Below are positions 52,412 to 60,870 of a stretch of 64,000 nt of DNA, piece by piece; position 1 is the first letter of the stretch, and the number at the start of each line of letters is the position of its first letter. The notes below the pieces were generated by a model. The model was given only the letters and a program-made list of their open reading frames with translations, was not told the origin of the DNA and did not search any database. Source of the stretch: JANXSF01 sp043745195 (lineage in GTDB: Bacteria; Acidobacteriota; Terriglobia; Bryobacterales; Bryobacteraceae); contig JAYTTF010000188.1 of NCBI GenBank assembly GCA_043745195.1, forward strand, positions 57,863 to 121,862, written 5' to 3'. Made by a program: the position numbers and the translations under genes.

Positions 52412-53637
52412 GGCGCTTCTTTATACTCCACGGCTTCTGAAACGGTGGTCCGATCGCGTGGAAATACTTCCAATTTGAAAGTTACCGATGAAGACGGTTT
52501 GCGATAAACCACACTGCCAACCTGTAATTCTGTGGCGTCCAAGTTCAAAGATTTGTTGAAATCCCCGTCCCTAATGTAGAGTACCCCGTGTCCAGCTGTA
52601 CGCACAGCGGCAGCTTGCCTATCCCATGTGACATTTAAGCTATCCCCGGCTTTTACGACAGTAAGTGAAAGATTAAAGATTTCCGGTCCCAATGCCGCAG
52701 GACCGTTCGGCCTCATGTTCAGAGCTGTCTGAAATCCCAACAAAACTCCAAAAATAAGGAAGATCAACGACAGCGGGATCCAAACCCAACCGCTCCGTAG
52801 ATTGCTTTCCTTCTTGGCGCGATAAGCTTCCTCGGAATGACCTAACCCACCAAAAAGTGGCGTTTGCGGCTGAATTGGCCGAGGATCCACATAGGTGGGT
52901 GGTGCCTTGGCAAAAGATTCCTGAGCTTCAGGGTGCATGGACTGGGGTGCGGCTGCCGTAGAGGAAGCTGACCGTGGCTGTCGAGAGGAACCAGGAAACG
53001 GAAGAGGAGCATCGTGCGTATGTGTTTGTCCGAAACGCGCTGCGGCAGCAATCCGTTCTGTTCCGGAACTACCCCCCCCAAGTTCCTTGCGGCGAAAGGG
53101 AAATTCTAAATAGCTAGCATCCGTTCGCAGAAACTCTGCACTTTCGCGGAAGAAAATACCGGCGGAACTAACTCGAGTAGCAAAAGGCTTGACAAGCAAT
53201 AGGATTTTACCGTCGCCAGGCAGATGCTGATCCATCAAATGAATGTCATCGTTCGACATTCCAAGACCTTCGCGGGTGTGACTTCTATATTGCCCAACAA
53301 CTTGGAGGCCTTCTCGCCGCTCTTCAACTGCTCTCACAAAACCCTGCATATCCTTTTCAGAAAGCGTGAAGGACGGCCCACCAGCATGCTCACATGCAAC
53401 AGGTTGAAATTCTTGAACGGTTGTCTTGATTTTGCCGTCGATATTTTCTGCGGTGCCCAATAAAAGGCCGCCCACTTCCGCTCCACGGCGCGGGACGGAA
53501 CCGAAACCTTTCATGATTTCAATCAGCAGTTTATCGACAATGCCGTATTGCAGATCTACAGTGATGGCGTGACCTTCCGGCTGCCATCGATAATATTCGC
53601 CAGGAGTGGCCGCGTTTGTGCTGTTGGGACGATCCAT
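52408..53637 (-). CDS. Membrane protein with degenerate JAB/MPN (JAMM) domain
   Basis: 409 residues from ATG 53637; a GTG at 53706 could add 23 residues. The N-terminal JAB/MPN domain has the conserved Glu in RRGAEVGGLLLG near 55. The metal motif expected as HSH-x8-S-x2-D reads YRSHTREGLGMSNDD, so the first His is Arg. A disordered Pro/Ala region (about 180-280) precedes one membrane helix (GWVWIPLSLIFLIFGVLLGF) and a C-terminal beta domain of about 100 residues. Peptidase activity is doubtful. Orientation with the membrane helix at the centre suggests a cytoplasmic JAB domain. Confidence 0.75.
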   Translation of the reverse strand: MDRPNSTNAATPGEYYRWQPEGHAITVDLQYGIVDKLLIEIMKGFGSVPRRGAEVGGLLLGTAENIDGKIKTTVQEFQPVACEHAGGPSFTLSEKDMQGFVRAVEERREGLQVVGQYRSHTREGLGMSNDDIHLMDQHLPGDGKILLLVKPFATRVSSAGIFFRESAEFLRTDASYLEFPFRRKELGGGSSGTERIAAAARFGQTHTHDAPLPFPGSSRQPRSASSTAAAPQSMHPEAQESFAKAPPTYVDPRPIQPQTPLFGGLGHSEEAYRAKKESNLRSGWVWIPLSLIFLIFGVLLGFQTALNMRPNGPAALGPEIFNLSLTVVKAGDSLNVTWDRQAAAVRTAGHGVLYIRDGDFNKSLNLDATELQVGSVVYRKPSSSVTFKLEVFPRDRTTVSEAVEYKEAP

Positions 53638-53864
53638 TTGGGGGTTAGTGTTACTTTCCTCAACTCTCTCTTTATGACTGTAACTCAAAGTCTTGCTCCC
53701 GGGCACTGTTTTAGGAACATTTCAAGCATCCTTGCTCTTCCCTTAATACTGCTTATCGTCAACTTATGACTTAAACTTTGGGTTTTTAAGGGGTTTTATG
53801 CTAGCTTCTTTACAAGTCCTTCCGTTTCAGTAAATTATACTATGCGTAAAAGTTTCAGCAAACC

Positions 53865-54554
53865 ATGAATTGTCTTGAAAATGTAGTGGTTGGCCTGGAT
53901 GGGTGTCCTGGTGGCTGGATTGCATGTCTGTGGAAGCAGCCAAATGACATGCGGTTTAGCTTTGTCAAAGAGCCCGGTAGACTATTCGAATTTGGAGACA
54001 CTCCATTGGTGATCGGGATCGACATTCCCATTGGTTTAGTGGAAGGCCCCAGAGATTGCGACAACTTGGCTCGCCAATTATTGGGAAAACGCAGAAGCAG
54101 CGTGTTCCCTGCTCCGGATCGGCGTCTGCTTGAAGTGCAGGAATATAAGGATGCCAACCGGCTTAACCGACAGTGGCACGGTAAAGGGATTTCCAAACAA
54201 ACCTTCCATTTGCTGCCAAAAATCCGTGAAGTGGATGCATTTGCGTGCCTGCGGCTGTCGCCCGTATTCGAGGTTCATCCTGAACTGGCATTCGCACAAA
54301 TGGCTGGCGCCCCCATGGTCCACTCGAAACGCAGACCCGAGGGGTTTGAGGAACGCCGCACCCTGCTGCTGCAACATATGCCTGGAGTACAATTGCCCCA
54401 ACGGAGCAGCATGGGCCCTGCCAAAGCAGACGATTGGATCGATGCCGCCGCAGTTGCTTGGACCGCCAGAAGGATCCATGAAGGAAAAGCTTCCAAAGTC
54501 CCCCACCAGGAGATGCATGATCAGCATGGTCTTTTAATGGCAATCCATTTTTGA
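53865..54554 (+). CDS. DUF429-family protein
   Basis: 229 residues. The N-terminal VVVGLDGCPGGWIACLW and the IGIDIPIGLVEGP strand carry the acidic residues of the RNase-H-like fold assigned to DUF429. The mid-region RRSSVFPAPDRRLLEVQEYKD and FEVHPELAFAQMAG and the end KADDWIDAAAVAWTA are also typical. The family is a predicted nuclease without proven substrate. The following VIT gene begins near its stop and is probably co-transcribed. Confidence 0.85.
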   Translation: MNCLENVVVGLDGCPGGWIACLWKQPNDMRFSFVKEPGRLFEFGDTPLVIGIDIPIGLVEGPRDCDNLARQLLGKRRSSVFPAPDRRLLEVQEYKDANRLNRQWHGKGISKQTFHLLPKIREVDAFACLRLSPVFEVHPELAFAQMAGAPMVHSKRRPEGFEERRTLLLQHMPGVQLPQRSSMGPAKADDWIDAAAVAWTARRIHEGKASKVPHQEMHDQHGLLMAIHF

Positions 54555-54574
54555 GGATTGGTAATCTAATTAAT

Positions 54575-55270
54575 ATGCCGGTTACTCCTCATATTGAATC
54601 TCACTTTACTTCGTCGTTGATGATGCGTGACATCGTTATTGGAATGGCCGATGGCCTTACCGTTCCCTTTGCCCTGGCAGCCGGTCTGAGCGGAGCGGTG
54701 GATGGAACGCGCATTGTAGTGGTAGCCGGTTTGGCTGAAATCGCCGCTGGAGCGATTGCTATGGGTCTTGGCGGGTACCTGGCCGCGAGGAATGATGCGG
54801 AACATTATGCCAGCGAACTGAAGCGCGAAGAGTTGGAAGTTGTGGAAAGAACTGGGGACGAAGAACACGAAGTGCGCGAGATCCTTCAAACCTACGGCTT
54901 GGCCAAGGCCCAGTGCGACCCCATCATTACCCACTTCAAAGCAAATCCGAAACTATGGGTGGATTGGATGATGCGTTTTGAATTGGGCCTTGAGCCACCC
55001 GATCCAACCCGTGCTGTGAAAAGCGCCGCTACCATTGCTTTTTCATACATCGCCGGAGGGTTTGTCCCACTGACCCCTTACATTCTGACAAATTCCCCAC
55101 AAACCGCGCTGCTTTATTCCGCGATTGCCACACTGATTGCGCTATTTGCTTTCGGCTATATGAAAGGAACATTCACCGGCACCCACCCGTTTCAAAGCGC
55201 ATTCCGGACAACTTTGATTGGCGGATTGGCAGCTAGTGCAGCGTTCGGAATCGCCAAGGCTATTGGCTAG
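54575..55270 (+). CDS. VIT1/CCC1-type metal transporter
   Basis: 231 residues from ATG 54575; a TTG at 54551 that overlaps the DUF429 stop is an alternative. The start RDIVIGMADGLTVPFALAAG is the family hallmark, followed by GLAEIAAGAIAMGLGGYLAA, a charged cytoplasmic loop with the metal-binding Glu-rich helix (KREELEVVERTGDEEHEVRE) and three C-terminal helices. These carriers move iron or manganese out of the cytoplasm into vacuoles or across the membrane. Confidence 0.92.
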   Translation: MPVTPHIESHFTSSLMMRDIVIGMADGLTVPFALAAGLSGAVDGTRIVVVAGLAEIAAGAIAMGLGGYLAARNDAEHYASELKREELEVVERTGDEEHEVREILQTYGLAKAQCDPIITHFKANPKLWVDWMMRFELGLEPPDPTRAVKSAATIAFSYIAGGFVPLTPYILTNSPQTALLYSAIATLIALFAFGYMKGTFTGTHPFQSAFRTTLIGGLAASAAFGIAKAIG

Positions 55271-55390
55271 TTCCGACGTTCCCATGTCCACCTTCAAACG
55301 CAACCCGCGCAAGTGCTGGCTGAACTATTGAAGCAGCTTGGGGAAATTGTAACCCGGGATGCCCTGCGTCAAGACGGTTCACGACCCTGA
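55271..55390 (+). pseudogene. Fragment of a CadC-like winged-helix regulator
   Basis: In frame directly after the VIT stop the sequence reads HVHLQTQPAQVLAELLKQLG then EIVTRDALRQDGS and ends at TGA 55388-55390. It matches the middle of the OmpR/CadC-type winged helix as found in acidobacterial regulators (usual form LQxQPxQVLxLLLERPGEVVTREELRQ). Only about 35 residues are left, with no start codon. The other half of the domain is gone. Confidence 0.65.
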
Positions 55391-55452
55391 CCTGATTCTT
55401 ACGGCGCGGAAAATGTAAGTGCAGGCAATGTAATGTTGTTACGCTTGGAACC

Positions 55453-56268
55453 ATGAAGGGTTTCCGTTTCGCACTGGCAGGACTGCTTGTTTCCAATTCC
55501 GCAATCATCGCGCAGGAAATCAAGTTCAATCAGGTGGTGCAACCAATCGTGGAGGAGCGCTTGCGTTCCTACACTACAAAGAATAAGGAACGTCTACCGG
55601 CTCTACGGCTCATTTTTGAAGATGCCGGTTGCACAGGCGATGCACTTACGGAGCAGCGCGTGAAAGGCGTTAAGGCTCCAAACCTGATCTGCACTTATAA
55701 AGGTGAGAGTGATTCCGTCATCCTCATTGGCGCGCATTACGACCTGGTTGAAAAGGGTAGTGGTGTAGCTGATAACTGGACCGGTGCGGCTTTGCTGCCC
55801 ACCCTATTTCAAAGCCTCAACAATTCGAAGACGAAACATACCTTTGTCTTTGTAGCATTCACTGGCGAAGAGATCGGATTGCTTGGATCGAAGTCCTACG
55901 TGAAACAAATGGGCGATGATTTGGCCAAGATTAAGGGAATGGTAAACCTGGACACTTTGGGGCTTTCCGATACCAAGGTTTGGACCACTCATGCAGATAA
56001 GAAAATGCTTGGCCTACTGGGTGCTGTGGCCAAGGCGATGGACTTACCAATAGCCGCAGTGAATGTGGACAACGTGGGGTCAAGCGATTCAGAATCGTTC
56101 CGGGTTAAGAAGGTTCCCGCACTTACCTTGCATTCCGTAACGCAGGAAAATTGGATGATTCTTCATACGGACAAGGACACGATTCAGCAAATCAAGATGG
56201 ACGAATACTACCGCACTTACCGCTTGATCGCTGCCTATATGGTATTGCTTGATCGGGAACTTGAGTAA
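55453..56268 (+). CDS. Exported M28-family zinc aminopeptidase
   Basis: 271 residues with a signal peptide (KGFRFALAGLLVSNSAIIAQ). The two-zinc site is complete: GAHYDLV, VADNWTGAA, TGEEIGLLGS with the catalytic Glu, VNLDTLG and TLHSVTQENW. These enzymes remove N-terminal residues from peptides. The catalytic domain covers almost the whole mature protein, so there is no PA or other extra domain. It ends next to the convergent DUF1501 gene. Confidence 0.9.
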   Translation: MKGFRFALAGLLVSNSAIIAQEIKFNQVVQPIVEERLRSYTTKNKERLPALRLIFEDAGCTGDALTEQRVKGVKAPNLICTYKGESDSVILIGAHYDLVEKGSGVADNWTGAALLPTLFQSLNNSKTKHTFVFVAFTGEEIGLLGSKSYVKQMGDDLAKIKGMVNLDTLGLSDTKVWTTHADKKMLGLLGAVAKAMDLPIAAVNVDNVGSSDSESFRVKKVPALTLHSVTQENWMILHTDKDTIQQIKMDEYYRTYRLIAAYMVLLDRELE

Positions 56269-56269
56269 G

Positions 56270-57673
56270 TTAAGCCCACAGTTCATCCATCGGCGCATAT
56301 GCCCCGTCACTGGCATCAGGAATGTACTCAAAGGTTCGGCCAAAGGGTGAGTCGATCTGCTTGGTCCAATCAATCCCCATTGCCGAATACACTGTTGACT
56401 GCAAATCTTCCGGGCGGAAGTAACGGTTGGGCTTCCAACCGAAATCCACCGTATCGGAACCGTCAGCCTTGGTTGACCCAATTGCGCGGCCGCCTCTAAT
56501 TCCAGCACCGGCAAATGCGGCGAACTGCTGCAGGAAGTGATCGCGGCCCTCGGTATTGGAAAGCGCGCCCACGGTACGGCCAAACTCGCCAACCATCACA
56601 ACCAACGTTTCCTTCAGCAACCCTGAGGCTTCCAGATCAGCCAAAAGAGGACCCACTGCACTATCGAACTGCTTACCCAGGGTGAATAAATTGCTTCCGG
56701 CTGGGTTGATTGTCCCGTAAATATCGTTGTGCATGTCCCAATTGCCGACGTTGATTTGAATGAAGCGCGTACCCCCATTGGCAGCCAAAACCTGCTTAGC
56801 AACGAGACAAGAGTTTCCAAAAGTAGAGCTGCCATAGCGCGCACTTTCGGCAGCAGTATAGGAAAAGGCGCTGGTGACACTTGGGTTATACATCATGCCA
56901 CGTGCGGCAGAATAGAACGCATCATAATCCTGTGGAGGCTTGCCAAGCGGCGAGTTGAGGCGCAAAGAATCGTCGATGGAATGGAGAAAGCGCAAACGAT
57001 TATCAAGCCGTATTTGTCCATCAACATTAGTTGTATTTGTAAGTCCGTTGGTTTGCGGAATTACTTTGAAGGGAGCATAGGTGGCCGAAAAGTAACCCGG
57101 ACCAACAGCACTCCCGGCATTCAACGCAAGAAATGTTGGGAAGACTTGGCTGGCAGTACGTTCGCGCTCTTTTTCAAGAGAAACTACACTGCCGACGTTC
57201 GGAGCAACATCTCCCAAGGCAGCTGCCGGTGATCGACCAATTTGCGTCCAAGTTTGGGCTAAATTATGGACCAGCGCCCAGGACCGCATAGATCGTACAA
57301 TGGCAACTTTGGAAAGTTGTGCACCAAGATTAGGAAGCAACCCCATGGGCCAGTTGACGCCGTTGATCATGGTTGGATTGAACTTCGACGGAGTAACCCC
57401 GTTCACCACCTTCAGATCGAACGTATCGGTATGGCTTGGCGCGCCTGTCATCAGAATGAAGATGCAAGCCTTGGCCTTGTTCTGTAAAGTAACTGCGGGG
57501 CGCGAATCAGCCGCGTGTAACTTCGAGTTACTAAGCAGGTAGGAACCAGTAACTCCAGAACCGGCAATTTCAAAAAAGCGGCGGCGCGAAAGGTGTGGCT
57601 GTTGGGAGAACGTAGCATGGGGGCGCTGCCTCCGGCCCAGGATTTTTGAGTGTTTGTCTTCGCCGTAAATCAT
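56270..57673 (-). CDS. DUF1501 protein with Tat signal
   Basis: 467 residues. A Tat-type signal lies near residue 30 (SRRRFFEIAGSGVTGSYLL). The body is of the sulfatase-like DUF1501 type: ACIFILMTGAPSHTDTFDLK near 88, FIQINVGNWDMHNDIYGTIN near 300 and ETLVVMVGEFGRTVGALSNT near 355. It is translated 15 bp after the DUF1549/DUF1553 gene, its standing partner in Planctomycetes and Acidobacteria. The pair is thought to work on extracellular substrates, but the reaction is unknown. Confidence 0.92.
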   Translation of the reverse strand: MIYGEDKHSKILGRRQRPHATFSQQPHLSRRRFFEIAGSGVTGSYLLSNSKLHAADSRPAVTLQNKAKACIFILMTGAPSHTDTFDLKVVNGVTPSKFNPTMINGVNWPMGLLPNLGAQLSKVAIVRSMRSWALVHNLAQTWTQIGRSPAAALGDVAPNVGSVVSLEKERERTASQVFPTFLALNAGSAVGPGYFSATYAPFKVIPQTNGLTNTTNVDGQIRLDNRLRFLHSIDDSLRLNSPLGKPPQDYDAFYSAARGMMYNPSVTSAFSYTAAESARYGSSTFGNSCLVAKQVLAANGGTRFIQINVGNWDMHNDIYGTINPAGSNLFTLGKQFDSAVGPLLADLEASGLLKETLVVMVGEFGRTVGALSNTEGRDHFLQQFAAFAGAGIRGGRAIGSTKADGSDTVDFGWKPNRYFRPEDLQSTVYSAMGIDWTKQIDSPFGRTFEYIPDASDGAYAPMDELWA

Positions 57674-57688
57674 GATGGTTCTCCTTAA

Positions 57689-59635
57689 TTAATAATTGAA
57701 AATGAAATCAACTTTGTTGTACAACGACCACAGCAAATCTTCCGCAGCTTGCGTGCGTGTGCCGGTCTTCAATTGGGCCAGAGCGGCAGTAATCTCCCCA
57801 GTTGTTGGATAGCGCGAAAGTACGTTCAAGAACAAAATATTGATCAGTTGATCATCGGGCTGGCTTAGATTCTTGACCAGCAGTAAATTGGCATTGCCGG
57901 TTCCACGTATCCGTGTCATCAAAAACGAATCGTTCATCAGGTTCAGGGACTGCGAAATAGATCCATCCCCCAACCTGTCTTCCTCTTCGCGATTACCTCG
58001 AAGGAAAGAATCAAGAAAGCGCGAGACCAGTCCCCCGCTATCCGGGGTGTTCAAGGGTTCTGGAATCCGCATGGCCCAACTTTCTGTAGCCGAGGAATTG
58101 GGGAAGTTACGCTGTAGATTATAAGAGGGCAACAAGCCACTGGATTGGACCACCGCATCGTGCAGTTCCTCCGCCCAAAGGCGACGGACAAATTTCCGAG
58201 CAAAAAGTTTTTCCCAGGCCGGATCCCAAGTCCCGTTGTAGCGCGACGAAAGCTGATAGGCGTCGGAAGTTACAATCTGTTTCATGAGCCCCTTCAGGTT
58301 GTACTTACTGTCGATAAAATCTTGAGCAAGCTCAGTTAGTAACTGAGGGTTCGTGGGCTGAATGGCCCAACCGGCAGGTGGCGGGTTATTGGGATCCAGC
58401 CGTGCAGGATCAAACCCATCCACTGGCTCTACAATTCCCTTGTTGAAAAACTGCGCCCAAATGTAATTGACTGCTGCACGGGAAAATTGAAAATCGGTTG
58501 TAATTTCCCGGGCAAAAGCAACACGATAATTTTCGCCAGCCTTCGGTCCTCGTCCACTGAACATATATACAGGAGCTACCGTAGTCTGGGTGCCGATCGG
58601 TTGCCTTGCGGGACGGTTCCCAGTAGTGGTGTTCAAAGAGTAGTCGGTTCGGAAACGAGTAAGTTCGTCCGTCAGCGCCCAATAATATGGACCGCCACTT
58701 CCATCCACTGAAGTGCGTGAAGCCAAAGTTTTGCCCAGGAAGGCGGACATTCCCCAAGCTTGGAGGCGCGTTGTACTGCGACCCCAAACGCTCAACGTAT
58801 CCAGATGGCCCCGTCCGTTGTGACAAAGCAGACAATTCAGTTGCGAAAGCCCCAGAAAGGTGGAGGCAATCAAAACCGTCTGGCCATCCCAAATGTCTTG
58901 CTGCGGCCCGCCGGTGACAAACCCACCAATCACAAAATTAATGTCGCCCTGCGTATAGCTATTGGTTCCGCTGGCTGAAATCAGCTCCGTGGCAATTTCA
59001 TTGTATGGTTTGTTCGCCACCAGGGAATCACGAATCCATTTCTGGAAAGCAGAGGTGCTTGAGGTGTATCGTTGAATTTGAGAAGTGGCGGATATGTTTT
59101 TGTACAGATCTCCAAAATACATGGTCCATTTGTCCGCCCATTCCGGCTTAGCTAAAAGTTCATCAACCAGCAGTTCCCGCTTATTTGATCGTGTATCGGC
59201 AAGGAAAGTTTGCACACGAAGCGGATCGGGAATTCTGCCGGTAAGGTCTAAGGTAACGCGCCGGATGTACTCAAAATCATTGCTACGTTCTGCTGGAACC
59301 ACTCCCGCCTTCTGCATTTCTCCGAAAAGGTTGCGATCAATGGTCCCTTGTTCAGAAGGCTGCAACTGCGTATTTGTTCGGCTACCGCCAGGAACAAAGT
59401 CCAGCGAATGGGTCAACCGATTGGCGACTTCAGTGGTCAACACGCCTCTGGAAGATGGCCCATTGAAGAATTGAGCGTTTCTACCGCCAGCGACGATCTT
59501 GTCCCGTTGTTCAGAAAAGAATGCACAATTAGCATGTTCCACCTGAACGTCGCGGACATCGATAGTGGGTGGTTGCGCTTCCAACAACGCGCTGGGTATT
59601 AGCAACAAAACAGCGTTTAGAATTCGAGTTCGCAT
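57689..59635 (-). CDS. DUF1549/DUF1553 (PSD1-associated) exported protein
   Basis: 648 residues with a signal peptide (TRILNAVLLLIPSALLEAQ). DUF1549 runs from about 105 to 300 (FEYIRRVTLDLTGRIPDPLR, KPEWADKWTMYFGDLYKN) and contains the CLLCHN motif, a c-type-heme-like CxxCH. DUF1553 runs from about 375 (AVNYIWAQFFNKGIVEPVDG) to the end (RKFVRRLWAEELHDAVVQSS). The N-terminal cytochrome-like PSC1 domain that often precedes them is absent. Forms an operon with the DUF1501 gene. Confidence 0.92.
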   Translation of the reverse strand: MRTRILNAVLLLIPSALLEAQPPTIDVRDVQVEHANCAFFSEQRDKIVAGGRNAQFFNGPSSRGVLTTEVANRLTHSLDFVPGGSRTNTQLQPSEQGTIDRNLFGEMQKAGVVPAERSNDFEYIRRVTLDLTGRIPDPLRVQTFLADTRSNKRELLVDELLAKPEWADKWTMYFGDLYKNISATSQIQRYTSSTSAFQKWIRDSLVANKPYNEIATELISASGTNSYTQGDINFVIGGFVTGGPQQDIWDGQTVLIASTFLGLSQLNCLLCHNGRGHLDTLSVWGRSTTRLQAWGMSAFLGKTLASRTSVDGSGGPYYWALTDELTRFRTDYSLNTTTGNRPARQPIGTQTTVAPVYMFSGRGPKAGENYRVAFAREITTDFQFSRAAVNYIWAQFFNKGIVEPVDGFDPARLDPNNPPPAGWAIQPTNPQLLTELAQDFIDSKYNLKGLMKQIVTSDAYQLSSRYNGTWDPAWEKLFARKFVRRLWAEELHDAVVQSSGLLPSYNLQRNFPNSSATESWAMRIPEPLNTPDSGGLVSRFLDSFLRGNREEEDRLGDGSISQSLNLMNDSFLMTRIRGTGNANLLLVKNLSQPDDQLINILFLNVLSRYPTTGEITAALAQLKTGTRTQAAEDLLWSLYNKVDFIFNY

Positions 59636-59669
59636 GAAATTCCTCTAATGAATGTTATCGTCAGCATAA

Positions 59670-59741
59670 CCGATTCGCGTTACGTTTACCTGAACCCAAC
59701 GTGCGAGCAAGAGTTGTACGGAATTTCTAGGATTTATTCCC
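59670..59741 (+). repeat. 72-bp direct repeat, copy 1
   Basis: It begins CCGATTCGCGTTACG and ends GGATTTATTCCC. It is identical to the sequence at 60739-60810 except for one base (GTGCG here, GTACG there). It starts 35 bp upstream of the DUF1549 gene start. An ACGTT/AACGT inverted repeat lies inside it. No protein or known element was recognised. Confidence 0.9.
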
Positions 59742-59992
59742 AGGACACTAGTAGGATGTCCGGGCACTCGCAGTCCTACGACAACCGGCAGCAAAGATCC
59801 CGAATCACACATAGAGAAAAGCTAATGAGGGACATGCAAGCACTTATTATCGAGGCTGAAATAGACCTTGATTTTTTGTGGCCTCGGCATCCGATCTGGT
59901 TCGAGGCGACCGCAATACAATTAGATAAGTAGCGAAAAGAGAGAAGAACCGTGGAGACATTTCTAAAAATCGTTGCCACGCCAAAATAACAC

Positions 59993-60023
59993 TTGCATTA
60001 GGGGGGGGGGTGCAGGGTATAAT
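59993..60023 (+). promoter_or_regulatory. Promoter with a ten-G tract in the spacer, candidate phase-variable promoter
   Basis: TTGCAT (59993-59998) matches four of six -35 positions and TATAAT (60018-60023) is a perfect -10. The 19-base spacer contains G x10 (60001-60010). Loss of two G would give the optimal 17. The -10 is 50 bp upstream of the PEP-CTERM gene start, which has a strong ribosome site (CTGGAGG). Slippage in such tracts is known to switch promoters in other bacteria; here it is inferred. Confidence 0.6.
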
Positions 60024-60072
60024 TCCGTAGCCTTTCTTACGGGTGAATTGAATTAACTGGAGGTTTCGAACA

Positions 60073-60684
60073 ATGAGAATTACTATCGCTTTATCCCTGT
60101 TGCTTTTTGCGAATGCGGCAAAAGGGACTACTTTGGATTTTGACTCAGTGATTATCTCTGGGTGCATTGATGGAACTAGTTACATGGCGAATTTTGGCAT
60201 TAGTGTTACGGGGTCAGCTTCTGCCAGGATTTGCACGAGTGCTCCTGCTGGTGGGGCGCAGGCGTTTTCTGGGGCTAACTTGCTTTTGTTGGATAATCCG
60301 CCACCCACTAATTCCACTTACACCTTCTCCTTTGTCTTCAATAATCCTGTGGATAATGTGTCGTTCGTCAGAACTGCCATTAATCCTGATAGCACGGGGC
60401 CCGCATGGACCGCGTCTGCCCTGTCAATTACAAACTTGGTGCTTGCTAGCACTGGTGAAGGTACAACTTTTGCACCTTCGGCACAATTATTTAGCTTGAA
60501 TGCAGTCGGGATCGCGAGCGTGCGGTTTTTCTCTGATAATACTTCCGCGCGAACCTACAATACCCCACCGATCGACAATCTGAGCTTTACATCGACAGTC
60601 CCTGAACCCAGCACCTTCGGATTGGCAATTTTGTGCTTGGCGGGCATCTCATTTCGAAAGAAGGTCTTTGCTCCGAAAGACTGA
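60073..60684 (+). CDS. Exported PEP-CTERM-sorted protein
   Basis: 203 residues. A signal peptide (RITIALSLLLFANAAKG) is followed by a beta-rich body (TYTFSFVFNNPVDNVSFV and RTYNTPPIDNLSF) and ends with the sorting signal VPEPSTFGLAILCLAGISF followed by a basic RKK tail. Such proteins are cut and released by exosortase and are tied to exopolysaccharide. No exosortase gene is in the window. The gene lies between two 72-bp repeats and behind a G-tract promoter, as described separately. Confidence 0.9.
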   Translation: MRITIALSLLLFANAAKGTTLDFDSVIISGCIDGTSYMANFGISVTGSASARICTSAPAGGAQAFSGANLLLLDNPPPTNSTYTFSFVFNNPVDNVSFVRTAINPDSTGPAWTASALSITNLVLASTGEGTTFAPSAQLFSLNAVGIASVRFFSDNTSARTYNTPPIDNLSFTSTVPEPSTFGLAILCLAGISFRKKVFAPKD

Positions 60685-60738
60685 GCAGCAGTACGATAGT
60701 TACGGCCAACCACAAACACGCAATAGTGGAATGGTTGG

Positions 60739-60810
60739 CCGATTCGCGTTACGTTTACCTGAACCCAACGTACGAGCAAGAGTTGTACGGAATTTCTAGG
60801 ATTTATTCCC
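60739..60810 (+). repeat. 72-bp direct repeat, copy 2
   Basis: Second copy of the element at 59670-59741 (71 of 72 bases identical). It lies 54 bp after the PEP-CTERM stop and 60 bp before the start of the TIGR03437 protein. The sequences beyond each end differ completely, which places the repeat limits sharply. Confidence 0.9.
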
Positions 60811-60870
60811 TGATCATTCTTAGTATTTTGCCGCTACTTCTTAGGGACTATTGGTTTATAGAATGGAGAC

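Noticed and set aside
59648..59932. Plus-strand frame of 94 codons that includes repeat copy 1
   Set aside because: It starts within the presumed promoter of the DUF1549 gene, has no domain, and the same repeat at copy 2 is followed by an unrelated sequence in frame.
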